A DNA stretch of 19,302 bases from Salinisphaera sp. UBA6602 (GTDB taxonomy: Bacteria > Pseudomonadota > Gammaproteobacteria > Nevskiales > Salinisphaeraceae). Position numbers and translations under genes: made by a program. The notes under the pieces are model-generated. The model had not been told where the DNA came from. It saw nothing but the letters and a program-made list of their open reading frames with translations, and did no database searches. The stretch is taken from NCBI GenBank assembly GCA_002433465.1, contig DJIE01000057.1, positions 1 through 19,302 on the forward strand, read 5' to 3'. This document shows, piece after piece, positions 8,575 to 15,765 of this stretch (the first letter of the stretch is position 1; each line of letters starts with the position of its first letter).

Positions 8575-8610
8575 GGTGGTTTCGATAGGCGGTCGCAAGA
8601 ATGACCGCGC

Positions 8611-8616
8611 AGTCTA
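8611..8616 (-). promoter_or_regulatory. -10-like TAGACT upstream of argS
   Basis: Leftward TAGACT lies about 37 bases before the preferred argS GTG, within GTTAGACTGC, a ten-base string that occurs again upstream of pntAA. No convincing -35 is present, so it may be a weak internal promoter or an activator-dependent one. Confidence 0.3.
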
Positions 8617-8631
8617 ACGCGCGCGCTCACG

Positions 8632-8662
8632 CCCGGCCATGTCTGGGCCATGACCGGCCGGG
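8632..8662. repeat. Hairpin between priA and argS
   Basis: CCCGGCCATG (8632-8641) can pair with CATGACCGGCCGGG (8649-8662) if a few bases bulge. It lies just after the priA stop. No T-tract follows in the leftward direction, so it is more likely to stabilise or process the mRNA than to terminate it. Confidence 0.35.
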
Positions 8663-8679
8663 CCGATAATCGCTTTGGG

Positions 8680-10878
8680 CTAGAGCAGGTCCTGCGGATC
8701 GACGTCGATCGACCAGCGCACCCGGCGTGCGCCGGGCAGTTCGCCGAGCACGCGCTGCCAGTGGTCCAGGGCCGGGTGCAGGCGTGCCCGATGGCTGGCA
8801 TGCAGCAGCAGATGGGCCCGAAAGCGCCCGGCCCGGCGCTGCATGGGCGCGGGTACGGGCCCCAGACAGGCGATCTGCTCGTCGGTGCGGATCGTGGCCG
8901 CGGCCTGCTCGAGAAACGCTGTGGGCGATTGCAGGTCGTGGGCTTCCGCACGCAGCAGGGCGAGATAGCCGAACGGCGGCAGCGCGGCTTCGCGGCGTTC
9001 GGCCAGCGCGGCCTGTGCGAAGGCATCGTAGCCGCCGGTGAGCAGGCGATGCAGCAGCGGGTGCTCCGGGTGGCGGGTCTGTAGCCACACCTCGCCGGGC
9101 AGGTCGCCGCGCCCGGCGCGGCCGGCCACCTGGGTGACGAGCTGGGCCATATGCTCGGCGGCGCGAAAGTCCGCCGAGAACAGGCCGCCGTCGACGTCGA
9201 GCACGGCGACACAGGTCAGGCGGGCGAAATCGTGGCCCTTGGCCAGCATCTGGGTGCCGACCAACAGCTGGGTGGCACCGCTGGCGACGTCGGCAAGCTG
9301 GCTTTCCAGCCGGCCCTTGCGCGCGACGCTATCGCGGTCGAAACGGGCCAGACGAACGTCGGGAAAACGGCTGCGCAGCGCCCCGGCTACCCGTTCGGTG
9401 CCGGCCCCGAGCGCGATGAGCTCTTTCGAGCCACAGCTTGGGCATTGTGCCGGGCTGGGTTCGTGGGCGCCGCAGTGGTGGCATTGCAGGCGTGCGCCGC
9501 CGCCATGCAGGGTCAACGGCGCATCGCAGCGCGCGCAGGGCGCGATCCAGCCGCAGTCGTGACAGGACAGCGCCGGCGCATAGCCGCGGCGATTGATGAA
9601 TACCATCACCTGATTGCCGGCGCCGAGATGGCGTTCGATATGCCCGAGCATGGGGTCGGACAGCCCGCCCAGCAGCGGTCGCGAGCGGATATCGATCACC
9701 CGCACCGGGGGCAGTGCCGCGCCGGTGGCGCGTTCGGCCAGCTTGAGATGCGTGAACCGGCCGTGCTGGGCGTTGTGCAGGCTTTCCAGGGCCGGCGTGG
9801 CGCTGCCGAGCACGATCGGAATATCGCGCTGCTGGGCACGGCGCAGGGCCACGTCGCGCGCGTGATAGCGAAAGCCATCCTGCTGCTTGTAGGAGCCGTC
9901 GTGCTCTTCATCCACCACGATCAACCCGAGCCGCGGCATGGGGGTGAACACCGCCGATCGGGTGCCGATGACGATATCCGCGTCGCCGGCGCGGGCCGCC
10001 CGCCATACATCGGCGCGTTCGCCGTCGCTGCGCTGGGAGTGCAGCACGCCGATGGTGGCATCGAAGCGGGTACGCAGGCGTTCGATCAGCTGGGGCGTCA
10101 GCCCGATTTCCGGGGCCAGAAACAGAACCTGACGACGGGCGGCCAGCGCTTCGGCCATCTGCCGGCAATACACTTCGGTCTTGCCGCTGCCGGTCACGCC
10201 TTCCAGCAGGGTAGGGTGAAAGCCGGTGCTGCGTCGGGCGAGCTGTTCGACTGCCTCGCGTTGCCTGTCCGTAAGGGTGGGCGCATGGCCCGCGCTGCCG
10301 TGTTCGAGCGCGCCCGGCAGGTCGACTTCCTCGATCAGGCCGCGTTGCTGCAGGGCCTTGAGCGGCGCATGGATCGAGCCGAAGCGGGCGAGCAGATGCG
10401 AGTGCGCCACGGCATGTTCGCCGGTACGAATGGCGTCGAGCAGTTCATGCTGGCGTTTGGCGTGCGCGGCCGGTTCGTTTGTGCCGGTCGCGGCGACAGC
10501 CCGCCAGCCGCGGTGGCGGTTCGGGGTCTGGTCTGTTCTTGCCCGGCGTAGCGCGACCGGCAAGGCGGTGGCAAGCGCCTCGCCGACCGGGTGGTGGTAA
10601 TAGCGCGCCGCCCAGCGCAGCAGCGCCAACAGTTCATCGTCGAATACCGGCGCGTCATCCAGGCGGGTTTCGATCGGACGCAGGCGCGATGTGGGCAGCT
10701 CGCTTTCAACGCCGGCTTCGATGACGATGCCGACCAGTCGGCGCCTGCCGAATCGTACCAGGACACGGCTGCCAATCGGGGTCGCGTCTTGGGCGTCTAG
10801 ATCGAGATAATCGAAGCCGCCATATAAGGGCACGGGCACGGCCACGCGCAGGATCGGCGGTGTTTCTACGCCGCTCAT
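8680..10878 (-). CDS. priA: Primosomal helicase PriA
   Basis: A superfamily 2 3'-5' helicase that recognises stalled forks and reloads the replicative helicase; cytoplasmic. Its 732 residues equal the E. coli length. The N-terminal 3'-end-binding domain begins LRVAVPVPLYGGFDYL. Walker A GVTGSGKT is at 227-234, APEIGLTPQL (motif Ia) follows, DEEH at 323-326, GSATPALES (motif III) at 358-366. Eight cysteines for two zinc sites are at 439, 442, 448, 451, 466, 469, 479 and 482. GTQMLAKGHDF and VAGRAGRG give motifs V and VI. The start is set at the ATG at 10878; a TTG directly before it is less likely. No clear Shine-Dalgarno. An exact DnaA box lies 15 bases before the start codon. Confidence 0.97.
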   Translation of the reverse strand: MSGVETPPILRVAVPVPLYGGFDYLDLDAQDATPIGSRVLVRFGRRRLVGIVIEAGVESELPTSRLRPIETRLDDAPVFDDELLALLRWAARYYHHPVGEALATALPVALRRARTDQTPNRHRGWRAVAATGTNEPAAHAKRQHELLDAIRTGEHAVAHSHLLARFGSIHAPLKALQQRGLIEEVDLPGALEHGSAGHAPTLTDRQREAVEQLARRSTGFHPTLLEGVTGSGKTEVYCRQMAEALAARRQVLFLAPEIGLTPQLIERLRTRFDATIGVLHSQRSDGERADVWRAARAGDADIVIGTRSAVFTPMPRLGLIVVDEEHDGSYKQQDGFRYHARDVALRRAQQRDIPIVLGSATPALESLHNAQHGRFTHLKLAERATGAALPPVRVIDIRSRPLLGGLSDPMLGHIERHLGAGNQVMVFINRRGYAPALSCHDCGWIAPCARCDAPLTLHGGGARLQCHHCGAHEPSPAQCPSCGSKELIALGAGTERVAGALRSRFPDVRLARFDRDSVARKGRLESQLADVASGATQLLVGTQMLAKGHDFARLTCVAVLDVDGGLFSADFRAAEHMAQLVTQVAGRAGRGDLPGEVWLQTRHPEHPLLHRLLTGGYDAFAQAALAERREAALPPFGYLALLRAEAHDLQSPTAFLEQAAATIRTDEQIACLGPVPAPMQRRAGRFRAHLLLHASHRARLHPALDHWQRVLGELPGARRVRWSIDVDPQDLL

Positions 10879-10893
10879 CAACGGTTTACGGCC

Positions 10894-10902
10894 TGTGGAT
10901 AA
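10894..10902 (-). promoter_or_regulatory. DnaA box (exact)
   Basis: TTATCCACA on the bottom strand is the high-affinity DnaA box consensus. It lies 15 bases before the priA start codon, where bound DnaA would affect priA transcription or early elongation. A degenerate copy (two mismatches) follows at 10906-10914. Confidence 0.65.
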
Positions 10903-11058
10903 AATCGTGGATGAATTTCTGCGAGTGCGCTGCCGCGACCGCTCAAATCGCTTGCGTTGCTCGAAAGTTCGTAAAAAACTCCAGTTTTAACAGTCATATA
11001 CGAGAAATCGCGCTCAATGTGCGCTGCAGCAAAATCGCGTGTGCGATCTTTTGCGCCC

Positions 11059-11075
11059 TGTGAATATGTGGATAA
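11059..11075 (-). promoter_or_regulatory. DnaA box (exact) with adjoining degenerate copy
   Basis: A second exact TTATCCACA is at 11067-11075, in the same orientation as the box at 10894. It is directly joined at one base by TGTGAATAT (11059-11067), two mismatches from consensus. A further one-mismatch copy lies at 11133-11141. The bases between the two exact boxes include the AT-rich stretch 10970-11010. Confidence 0.6.
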
Positions 11076-11149
11076 ACAACTCAGGGCCCGTCTTAAAGGC
11101 CGCCATAACGGCGTTGCGCCGCTGCCGTTGGCTGTGGATGAGGCGTGCG

Positions 11150-11731
11150 TCATCGCGCAAGGCTGCCTAGTTCGTCCAGCATCGCCAGCGTGAGGCCCCA
11201 CAGCCGCTGACCGTCGCCACAGTCATAGCAGGGCATGCCAACGCTCAGCCGGCCGACGTGCCAGCGCATGGTCCGGCGGTTGGCGGGCTCATCAAGCCAG
11301 GCCAGCGCGAGCCAGCGGGTGGCGGCGATCTCGTGATTGAGCACCGGCTCGATACGTTGTTCCAGCCGGTAGACGAACGGGGACACCACCATCGGCGCGC
11401 GGCGCCGGTGGTCGAGCGTCAGCCGGTCGTTGAGGCGGCCGATGCCGTGCGCGCGGGTGATGTGCAGGCCGACTTCCTCGCCGGTTTCGCGACAGGCCGC
11501 GCGCGAGGCGCTGGCTTCGTCCACTGGGTCCACGCGACCGCCGGGAAACGCCATATCGCCTGACCAGGGGTCGCCTTGTCGATGCGCGCGCAGCGCAAGC
11601 AGTACCTCGGCGCCCTGACGGGACTCGCGCAGGATCACGGCCACCGCAGCGCGTTTGAGGTGGCGCCTGAAGCGCAGGCGCCGCGCGGGATAGCCGGCGA
11701 GGGCGCGGGTGATGGGGGCGAGTTCGTGCAT
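11150..11731 (-). CDS. NUDIX hydrolase (CoA pyrophosphatase-like)
   Basis: A 193-residue cytoplasmic NUDIX enzyme. The fold signature begins LLALRAHRQGDPWSGDMAFPGGRVDP (split across 44-69) and contains the catalytic RETGEEVGL at 81-89. WSGDMAFPGG resembles the NudL/CoA-diphosphatase group, which splits CoA or related nucleoside diphosphate derivatives, but substrate cannot be fixed from sequence. The gap between the glycines and the RE pair is about two residues longer than the textbook Nudix box; NudL-type proteins also deviate here as I recall. Preceded by the pnt terminator, so it needs its own promoter in a 35-base gap. No Shine-Dalgarno is visible before the ATG. Confidence 0.85.
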   Translation of the reverse strand: MHELAPITRALAGYPARRLRFRRHLKRAAVAVILRESRQGAEVLLALRAHRQGDPWSGDMAFPGGRVDPVDEASASRAACRETGEEVGLHITRAHGIGRLNDRLTLDHRRRAPMVVSPFVYRLEQRIEPVLNHEIAATRWLALAWLDEPANRRTMRWHVGRLSVGMPCYDCGDGQRLWGLTLAMLDELGSLAR

Positions 11732-11763
11732 GGGCGAAGCTTAACCGGCTATATGCCGCACCA

Positions 11764-11792
11764 AGAAAAAAGCCGCCCGAAGGCGGCTTTTT
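11764..11792 (-). terminator. Intrinsic terminator of the pnt operon
   Basis: An 11-bp perfect stem (11767-11777 with 11782-11792) closes on a TTCG tetraloop in the leftward RNA, an extra-stable loop, and is followed by a T-rich tail. It begins 20 bases past the pntB stop. The arms are A/T-flanked on both sides, so it can act in both directions. Confidence 0.92.
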
Positions 11793-11811
11793 CCGTCTTG
11801 GCCTAAACGCC

Positions 11812-13209
11812 CTAGAGCTGCTTGAGGCCGTTGGCCAGATCCGTACAGACCTGCTTCGCGTCGCCGAACACCATACGGGTGTTGTCGCCGAAGAACAGAG
11901 CGTTCTGTACGCCGGAGAAGCCGGTGCCCTTGCCGCGCTTGACGACGTAGACCTCGCGGGCCTTGTCGACGTCGAGAATCGGCATGCCGTAGATCGGGCT
12001 GGATTCGTCGGTACGCGCGGCCGGGTTGACCACGTCGTTGGCGCCGATGACCAGCGCCGCGTCCGCGTTCGGGAACTCGGCGTTGATTTCTTCCAGGTCG
12101 AAGATCTTGTCGTAGGGCACGCCGGCCTCGGCCAGCAGCACGTTCATGTGACCGGGCATACGGCCTGCCACAGGATGGATGGCGAACTTCACGTCCACGT
12201 CGTGCTCTTTTTCGAGCATCTGCACGAATTCCCAGAGCTTGTGCTGGGCCTGGGCCACGGCCAGACCGTAGCCGGGCACGATGATCAGGCTGTCGGAATA
12301 GGCGAACGATGCAGCCGCATCAAAGGCCTCGACCGACTTCATCTCGCCTTCCGGCCCGTCAGCCTCGGCGCCGTCGTCCACACCGAAGCCGGCGAACAGC
12401 ACGTTCGAGATGGAACGATTCATGCCGTTGGCCATGAGCAGCGTGAGCAGCGTACCGGCGGCACCTACGACGGTACCGGCGATGATCATCGCCGCGTTGC
12501 CGAGCACGAAGCCTTCAAACGCCACGGCCAGGCCGGTGAAGGCGTTGTACATGGAAATGACCACCGGCATATCGGCGCCGCCGATCGGGTTGGTCAGCAG
12601 TACGCCGAACACCAGGCAGAGCGCAAAGAAGATCGTGACCAGCACCGGCGCGCTGCCGGCCGACATCAAGATCCACAGGCCCAGCAGCACGATCACCAGG
12701 GCCGCGCCGCCGTTGATCATCTGCTGTGCCGGCAGACGGATCGTCTTGCTCATCTTGCCTTCGAGCTTGGCCCAGGCGATCAGCGAGCCGGAGAACGACA
12801 CGCCACCAATCAGCGCGCCGAGTACGGCCAGAATGAGTACGGTCGTGCCGTGCTCGAAGGCCCGCCCCGAGTACATCTCGATGAGCGCGATGGCTGCGGC
12901 CGCGCCGCCGCCCATGCCGTTATACAACGCCACCATCTGCGGCATGCCGGTCATTTCGACCTTCTTGCCGGTGTACCAGGCGCCCGCGCCGCCGATTACG
13001 ATCGCGAGGATCATCAGCACGTAGCGGAAGAAGCCGGCTTCCATGGCCGGGTGCCAGAGCGTGACCACGGTGGCCAGGGCCATGCCGATGCCGGCCCACT
13101 TGATACCGCTCTTGGCGGTCTTGGGCGAGCCCATGCGTTTGAGGCCGATGATGAACAATACGGCCGCAACGAAATAACTCGCGTCTACGGTAAATTCCCA
13201 GAAACTCAT
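11812..13209 (-). CDS. pntB: Proton-translocating NAD(P) transhydrogenase subunit beta
   Basis: A 465-residue inner-membrane subunit (E. coli 462). It carries the membrane domain II helices and the cytosolic NADP(H)-binding domain III. Together with the alpha subunits it uses the proton gradient to drive hydride transfer from NADH to NADP+. Recognisable stretches include KKVEMTGMPQMVALYNGMGG, IGGADMPVVISMYN and GAAGTLLT in the membrane part, then domain III motifs GYGLAVAQAQ, HPVAGRMPGHMNVLLAEA, VIGANDVVNPAA and a final FGDAKQ. AAGG lies about nine bases before the ATG. It is the last gene of the pnt operon, 49 bases after pntAB, and is followed by a strong terminator. Confidence 0.97.
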   Translation of the reverse strand: MSFWEFTVDASYFVAAVLFIIGLKRMGSPKTAKSGIKWAGIGMALATVVTLWHPAMEAGFFRYVLMILAIVIGGAGAWYTGKKVEMTGMPQMVALYNGMGGGAAAAIALIEMYSGRAFEHGTTVLILAVLGALIGGVSFSGSLIAWAKLEGKMSKTIRLPAQQMINGGAALVIVLLGLWILMSAGSAPVLVTIFFALCLVFGVLLTNPIGGADMPVVISMYNAFTGLAVAFEGFVLGNAAMIIAGTVVGAAGTLLTLLMANGMNRSISNVLFAGFGVDDGAEADGPEGEMKSVEAFDAAASFAYSDSLIIVPGYGLAVAQAQHKLWEFVQMLEKEHDVDVKFAIHPVAGRMPGHMNVLLAEAGVPYDKIFDLEEINAEFPNADAALVIGANDVVNPAARTDESSPIYGMPILDVDKAREVYVVKRGKGTGFSGVQNALFFGDNTRMVFGDAKQVCTDLANGLKQL

Positions 13210-13258
13210 ATTCGGTAACCTTTTCGTGTGCTCGTTCTTGTAATGGGATCAGCGAGGA

Positions 13259-13543
13259 TCAGTCCTTGGAGGACTTGAACATTTCGAGCATGCGCTCGGT
13301 CACGACATAACCGCCGACCGCGTTGCCGGCCGCCAGAATCACGCCGATAAAGCCGATCAGCGTCTCCCAGAAGCCGTCGGCATGGCCGAGTGCGACCATG
13401 GCGCCGACGAGCACGATCCCGTGCACGAAGTTGGAACCCGACATGAGCGGGGTATGCAGAATGGCCGGTACACGGCCGATGATCTCGTAGCCGGTGAAGG
13501 CCGCGAGCATGAAAATATAGAGTGCGACAAAACCTGTAATCAC
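13259..13543 (-). CDS. pntAB: NAD(P) transhydrogenase subunit alpha, part 2
   Basis: A 94-residue membrane protein equal to the C-terminal membrane segment that is fused to PntA in E. coli. Three hydrophobic spans are visible: about 3-20, 39-55 and 60-82, with LHTPLMSGSNFVHGI in the first loop, a strongly conserved stretch of this subunit. It forms part of the proton channel with PntB. The start is GTG at 13543, supported by GGGAG eight bases upstream; there is no better ATG. It stands 41 bases after pntAA and 49 before pntB. The symbol follows the three-subunit naming used for Rhodospirillum. Confidence 0.95.
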   Translation of the reverse strand: MITGFVALYIFMLAAFTGYEIIGRVPAILHTPLMSGSNFVHGIVLVGAMVALGHADGFWETLIGFIGVILAAGNAVGGYVVTERMLEMFKSSKD

Positions 13544-13584
13544 TGTCTTTTCTCCCGAAAGATGATGAGCCGGTGGGCGAAGGC

Positions 13585-14757
13585 CTAGGCGTTGCCTTCG
13601 AGCGCCTTCTTGGCGGCTTCGTTGACGGTTTCGCCGTCGTGCGTCAGCGCGGACTTGGCCAGGATTTCGTCATCCCAGTTGATTTCGAGCTTGCGCGTCT
13701 TGTCGGCCGGCTTGGCGTCGTCCTGACCTTCTTCCTCGATCACGATCAGCTGCAGGAAGTTGAACAGGTTCTGGGCATACATCTCGCTGGCGTGTTCGGC
13801 CAGCAGGGCCGGTACGTTGGACGGCCCGTAGATGGTCACGCTGCCGTGGGTGACGACTTCGTCGGGCTGGGTCAGCTCGCAGTTGCCGCCGCCGGAGGCG
13901 CCGAGGTCGATCAGCACCGAGCCGGGCTTCATGGCATCGACCATGGCCTTGGAGATGATCTTGGGCGCCGGCTTGCCGGGCACCGCCGCAGTGGTGATCA
14001 CGGCGTCGGCATCGGCCATGTTCTTTTCCAGCATCTGCTGCTGCTTCTTCTTTTCCTCGTCGGTCAGCTCGCGGGCATAGCCGCCCTCGGCTTCGGCCTT
14101 GACGCCCTCGGCCATGAGGAAGTCCGCGCCCAGCGACTCGACCTGTTCCTTGGTGTCGGTACGCACGTCATAGGCGAACACCTTGGCGCCCAGGCGCTTG
14201 GAGGTGGCAATCGCCTGCAGGCCGGCCACGCCGGCGCCGATGACCAGCACCTTGGCCGGGCGGATGGTGCCGGCGGCCGTGGTCAGCATGGGCAGGAAGC
14301 GCTCCAGCGAGTTGGCTGCCATGAGCGCGGCCTTGTAGCCGGCCGCGGAGGCCTGCGAGGACAGAGCGTCCATCGACTGGGCACGGGTGATACGCGGCAC
14401 CAGTTCCATGGCGAAGCTGGTTACGCCGGCGTCGTTGAGCGCCTTGACCGTATCCGGGTTGTTGTGGGCCTGCACGAAGCTGATCAGTACCGAGCCCTTC
14501 TTCATCTTGCCGATCGACTGCGCATCGGGCGCATTGACGGCCAGCACGACATCGGCGCCGAATACATCGTCGGCGTTGTCGGTGATCTGAACCGGTTCCT
14601 TGAAGGATTCGTCCGGGATACGGCTGCCTTCGCCGGCGCCCTTGGCGATCTTGAGATCGACGTTGAGTTTGGCCAGCTTGTCGGCCACCTTCGGCACCAT
14701 GGCGACACGGGTCTCGCCACTGGCCGTTTCTTTCGGGACTGCGATAGTTACGCTCAT
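13585..14757 (-). CDS. pntAA: NAD(P) transhydrogenase subunit alpha, part 1
   Basis: A 390-residue soluble NAD(H)-binding domain I, related to alanine dehydrogenase. It begins MSVTIAVPKETASGETRVA, has the RQD-loop-type region at about 121-140 (PRITRAQSMDALSSQASAAG), the Rossmann GAGVAG at 174-179 and a Lys/Glu/Gln-rich insertion ending DEEKKKQQQMLEK, then TTAAVPGKPAPKII and DLGASGGGNCELT. The C-terminus is a charged linker ending in HDGETVNEAAKKALEGNA. It docks on the cytoplasmic face of the PntAB/PntB membrane domain. ATG 14757 is set by the family start and AGGGA five bases upstream, although the frame stays open to 14832. First gene of the operon. Confidence 0.97.
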   Translation of the reverse strand: MSVTIAVPKETASGETRVAMVPKVADKLAKLNVDLKIAKGAGEGSRIPDESFKEPVQITDNADDVFGADVVLAVNAPDAQSIGKMKKGSVLISFVQAHNNPDTVKALNDAGVTSFAMELVPRITRAQSMDALSSQASAAGYKAALMAANSLERFLPMLTTAAGTIRPAKVLVIGAGVAGLQAIATSKRLGAKVFAYDVRTDTKEQVESLGADFLMAEGVKAEAEGGYARELTDEEKKKQQQMLEKNMADADAVITTAAVPGKPAPKIISKAMVDAMKPGSVLIDLGASGGGNCELTQPDEVVTHGSVTIYGPSNVPALLAEHASEMYAQNLFNFLQLIVIEEEGQDDAKPADKTRKLEINWDDEILAKSALTHDGETVNEAAKKALEGNA

Positions 14758-14861
14758 GTCTTCCCTTGAATTTGTTCTAATGAATACCCGGCGCGGCGCG
14801 TTGGCACGGTGCAGACAGACGTGTCCGCCCATGAGCCGCAGGCCGGATTAACCCCGAAAGC

Positions 14862-14882
14862 AGTCTAACCTAAACCATTAGG
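14862..14882 (-). promoter_or_regulatory. Candidate pnt promoter element with dyad
   Basis: Leftward TAGACT (14862-14867) is a -10-like hexamer about 105 bases before pntAA. Immediately upstream is a perfect dyad CCTAA-TGGT-TTAGG (14869-14882), occupying the spacer where a regulator could sit. No good -35 is visible at the usual distance. Confidence 0.35.
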
Positions 14883-14912
14883 CTTTCGTAGCATGGGCCG
14901 CTTGCGACGATT

Positions 14913-15674
14913 TCAGCGCCCCGGCGGGGTCACCGCGGTTTCGACGTAGTCCTGCGGAATGCTCAATCGTTGGCTCGACACCTCTTTATGGCTGACCTCC
15001 ACCAGCTGGCGGCGTTCGCCGGTGTTGGTATCGGTAAAGCGGATCGGCATGCCGGCCAGGCTGAGATAGGGCAGGCCGGCGGTCTCGAAACCGGTGCCGG
15101 CCAGCAGCGTCTGCATTAGCGAGAACATGGAGGTCACGCTGGCAAAGGTGTCTGCGCTGATGCCCAGTGCCTTGGGCGTGGCCACGCATAGCGTTTCGGC
15201 GGGCTGGCCGTCGCGTACCACCTGCACCACCTCGCACTCCACGCCGGCGACATCTTCTTTGCGCCCGGTGCGGTCAAGGCCGATTTTCTGGTTACGGGTA
15301 TCCAGGCCGGGTACCGACTGAAGCATGGCCGCACGTGCGGTGGCGCGCTGTGCCTCGGGCAGCTGCTGCACACGTTCCTCGATCTGGGCCCGCAGCGAAT
15401 CCACCTGCTCGCGAATCACGCTGGCGGAGTCGCGGTCCAGGCGTGTGTAGGTGCGCTCACGCGGATCGACCGAAAAGATGGCCTTGGCATCCTCCTTGTA
15501 GAGCTGCCACTGCGGGCTCGCATCGTCGATGCGCACCGCGCCCGGGTGCATGTCGACGGTAAACGCGCCGCTGGCGCCCTGATAGGTCAGCGTGGTGTCG
15601 GCCTGGGCGATGCCCGCGACGGTGCTCAGGCCGGCCAGCAATGCAACGGCGGCCGTACGGCGGATTCGAATCAT
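14913..15674 (-). CDS. Secreted DUF4412-like protein
   Basis: A 253-residue exported protein of unknown function. A signal peptide of about 25 residues ends GIAQA/D. The mature part starts with short beta strands (TLTYQGASGAFTVDM) and a segment typical of the DUF4412 group, where a stored value is tied to SVDPRERTYTRLDRDS. A charged helix, possibly coiled coil, spans about 84-118. Cys147 and Cys163 flank a beta hairpin (CEVVQVVRDGQPAETLC) and may form a disulfide. A hydrophobic, Met/Phe-rich helix at 178-196 could bind lipid or membrane, as in LolA-like folds. AAGGA lies eight bases before the ATG. It is divergent from the exonuclease gene with 91 bases between. Family naming is by pattern only. 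Confidence 0.65.
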   Translation of the reverse strand: MIRIRRTAAVALLAGLSTVAGIAQADTTLTYQGASGAFTVDMHPGAVRIDDASPQWQLYKEDAKAIFSVDPRERTYTRLDRDSASVIREQVDSLRAQIEERVQQLPEAQRATARAAMLQSVPGLDTRNQKIGLDRTGRKEDVAGVECEVVQVVRDGQPAETLCVATPKALGISADTFASVTSMFSLMQTLLAGTGFETAGLPYLSLAGMPIRFTDTNTGERRQLVEVSHKEVSSQRLSIPQDYVETAVTPPGR

Positions 15675-15753
15675 GGGCAGGGTCCTTGTAAACGGGATCG
15701 ATAAAATACCGTGTCTCGGGGGCGACACGCAGCAGAACGAAGGCATGGTGCAG

Positions 15754-15759
15754 TACACT
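15754..15759 (+). promoter_or_regulatory. -10-like hexamer just before the exonuclease
   Basis: TACACT ends six bases before the ATG at 15766, placing a start site at or beside the initiation codon. A GAAGG at 15739-15743 is 22 bases away, too far to serve that ATG. Confidence 0.3.
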
Positions 15760-15765
15760 AGCGCC

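Noticed and set aside
6583..8604. A 673-codon open frame on the plus strand opposite argS and the SPOR gene
   Set aside because: It is antisense to a complete, motif-rich argS; such long frames are common opposite GC-rich genes, and its sequence shows no domain.
9151..10551. A 466-codon open frame on the plus strand opposite priA
   Set aside because: Shadow of priA, whose helicase and zinc motifs are intact; no domain or ribosome site supports the plus-strand frame.
10878..11201. A 107-codon minus-strand frame whose stop overlaps the priA start (TGATG)
   Set aside because: It overlaps the end of the NUDIX gene, spans the DnaA boxes and AT-rich core, lacks a ribosome site and has no protein-like pattern; the overlap looks accidental.
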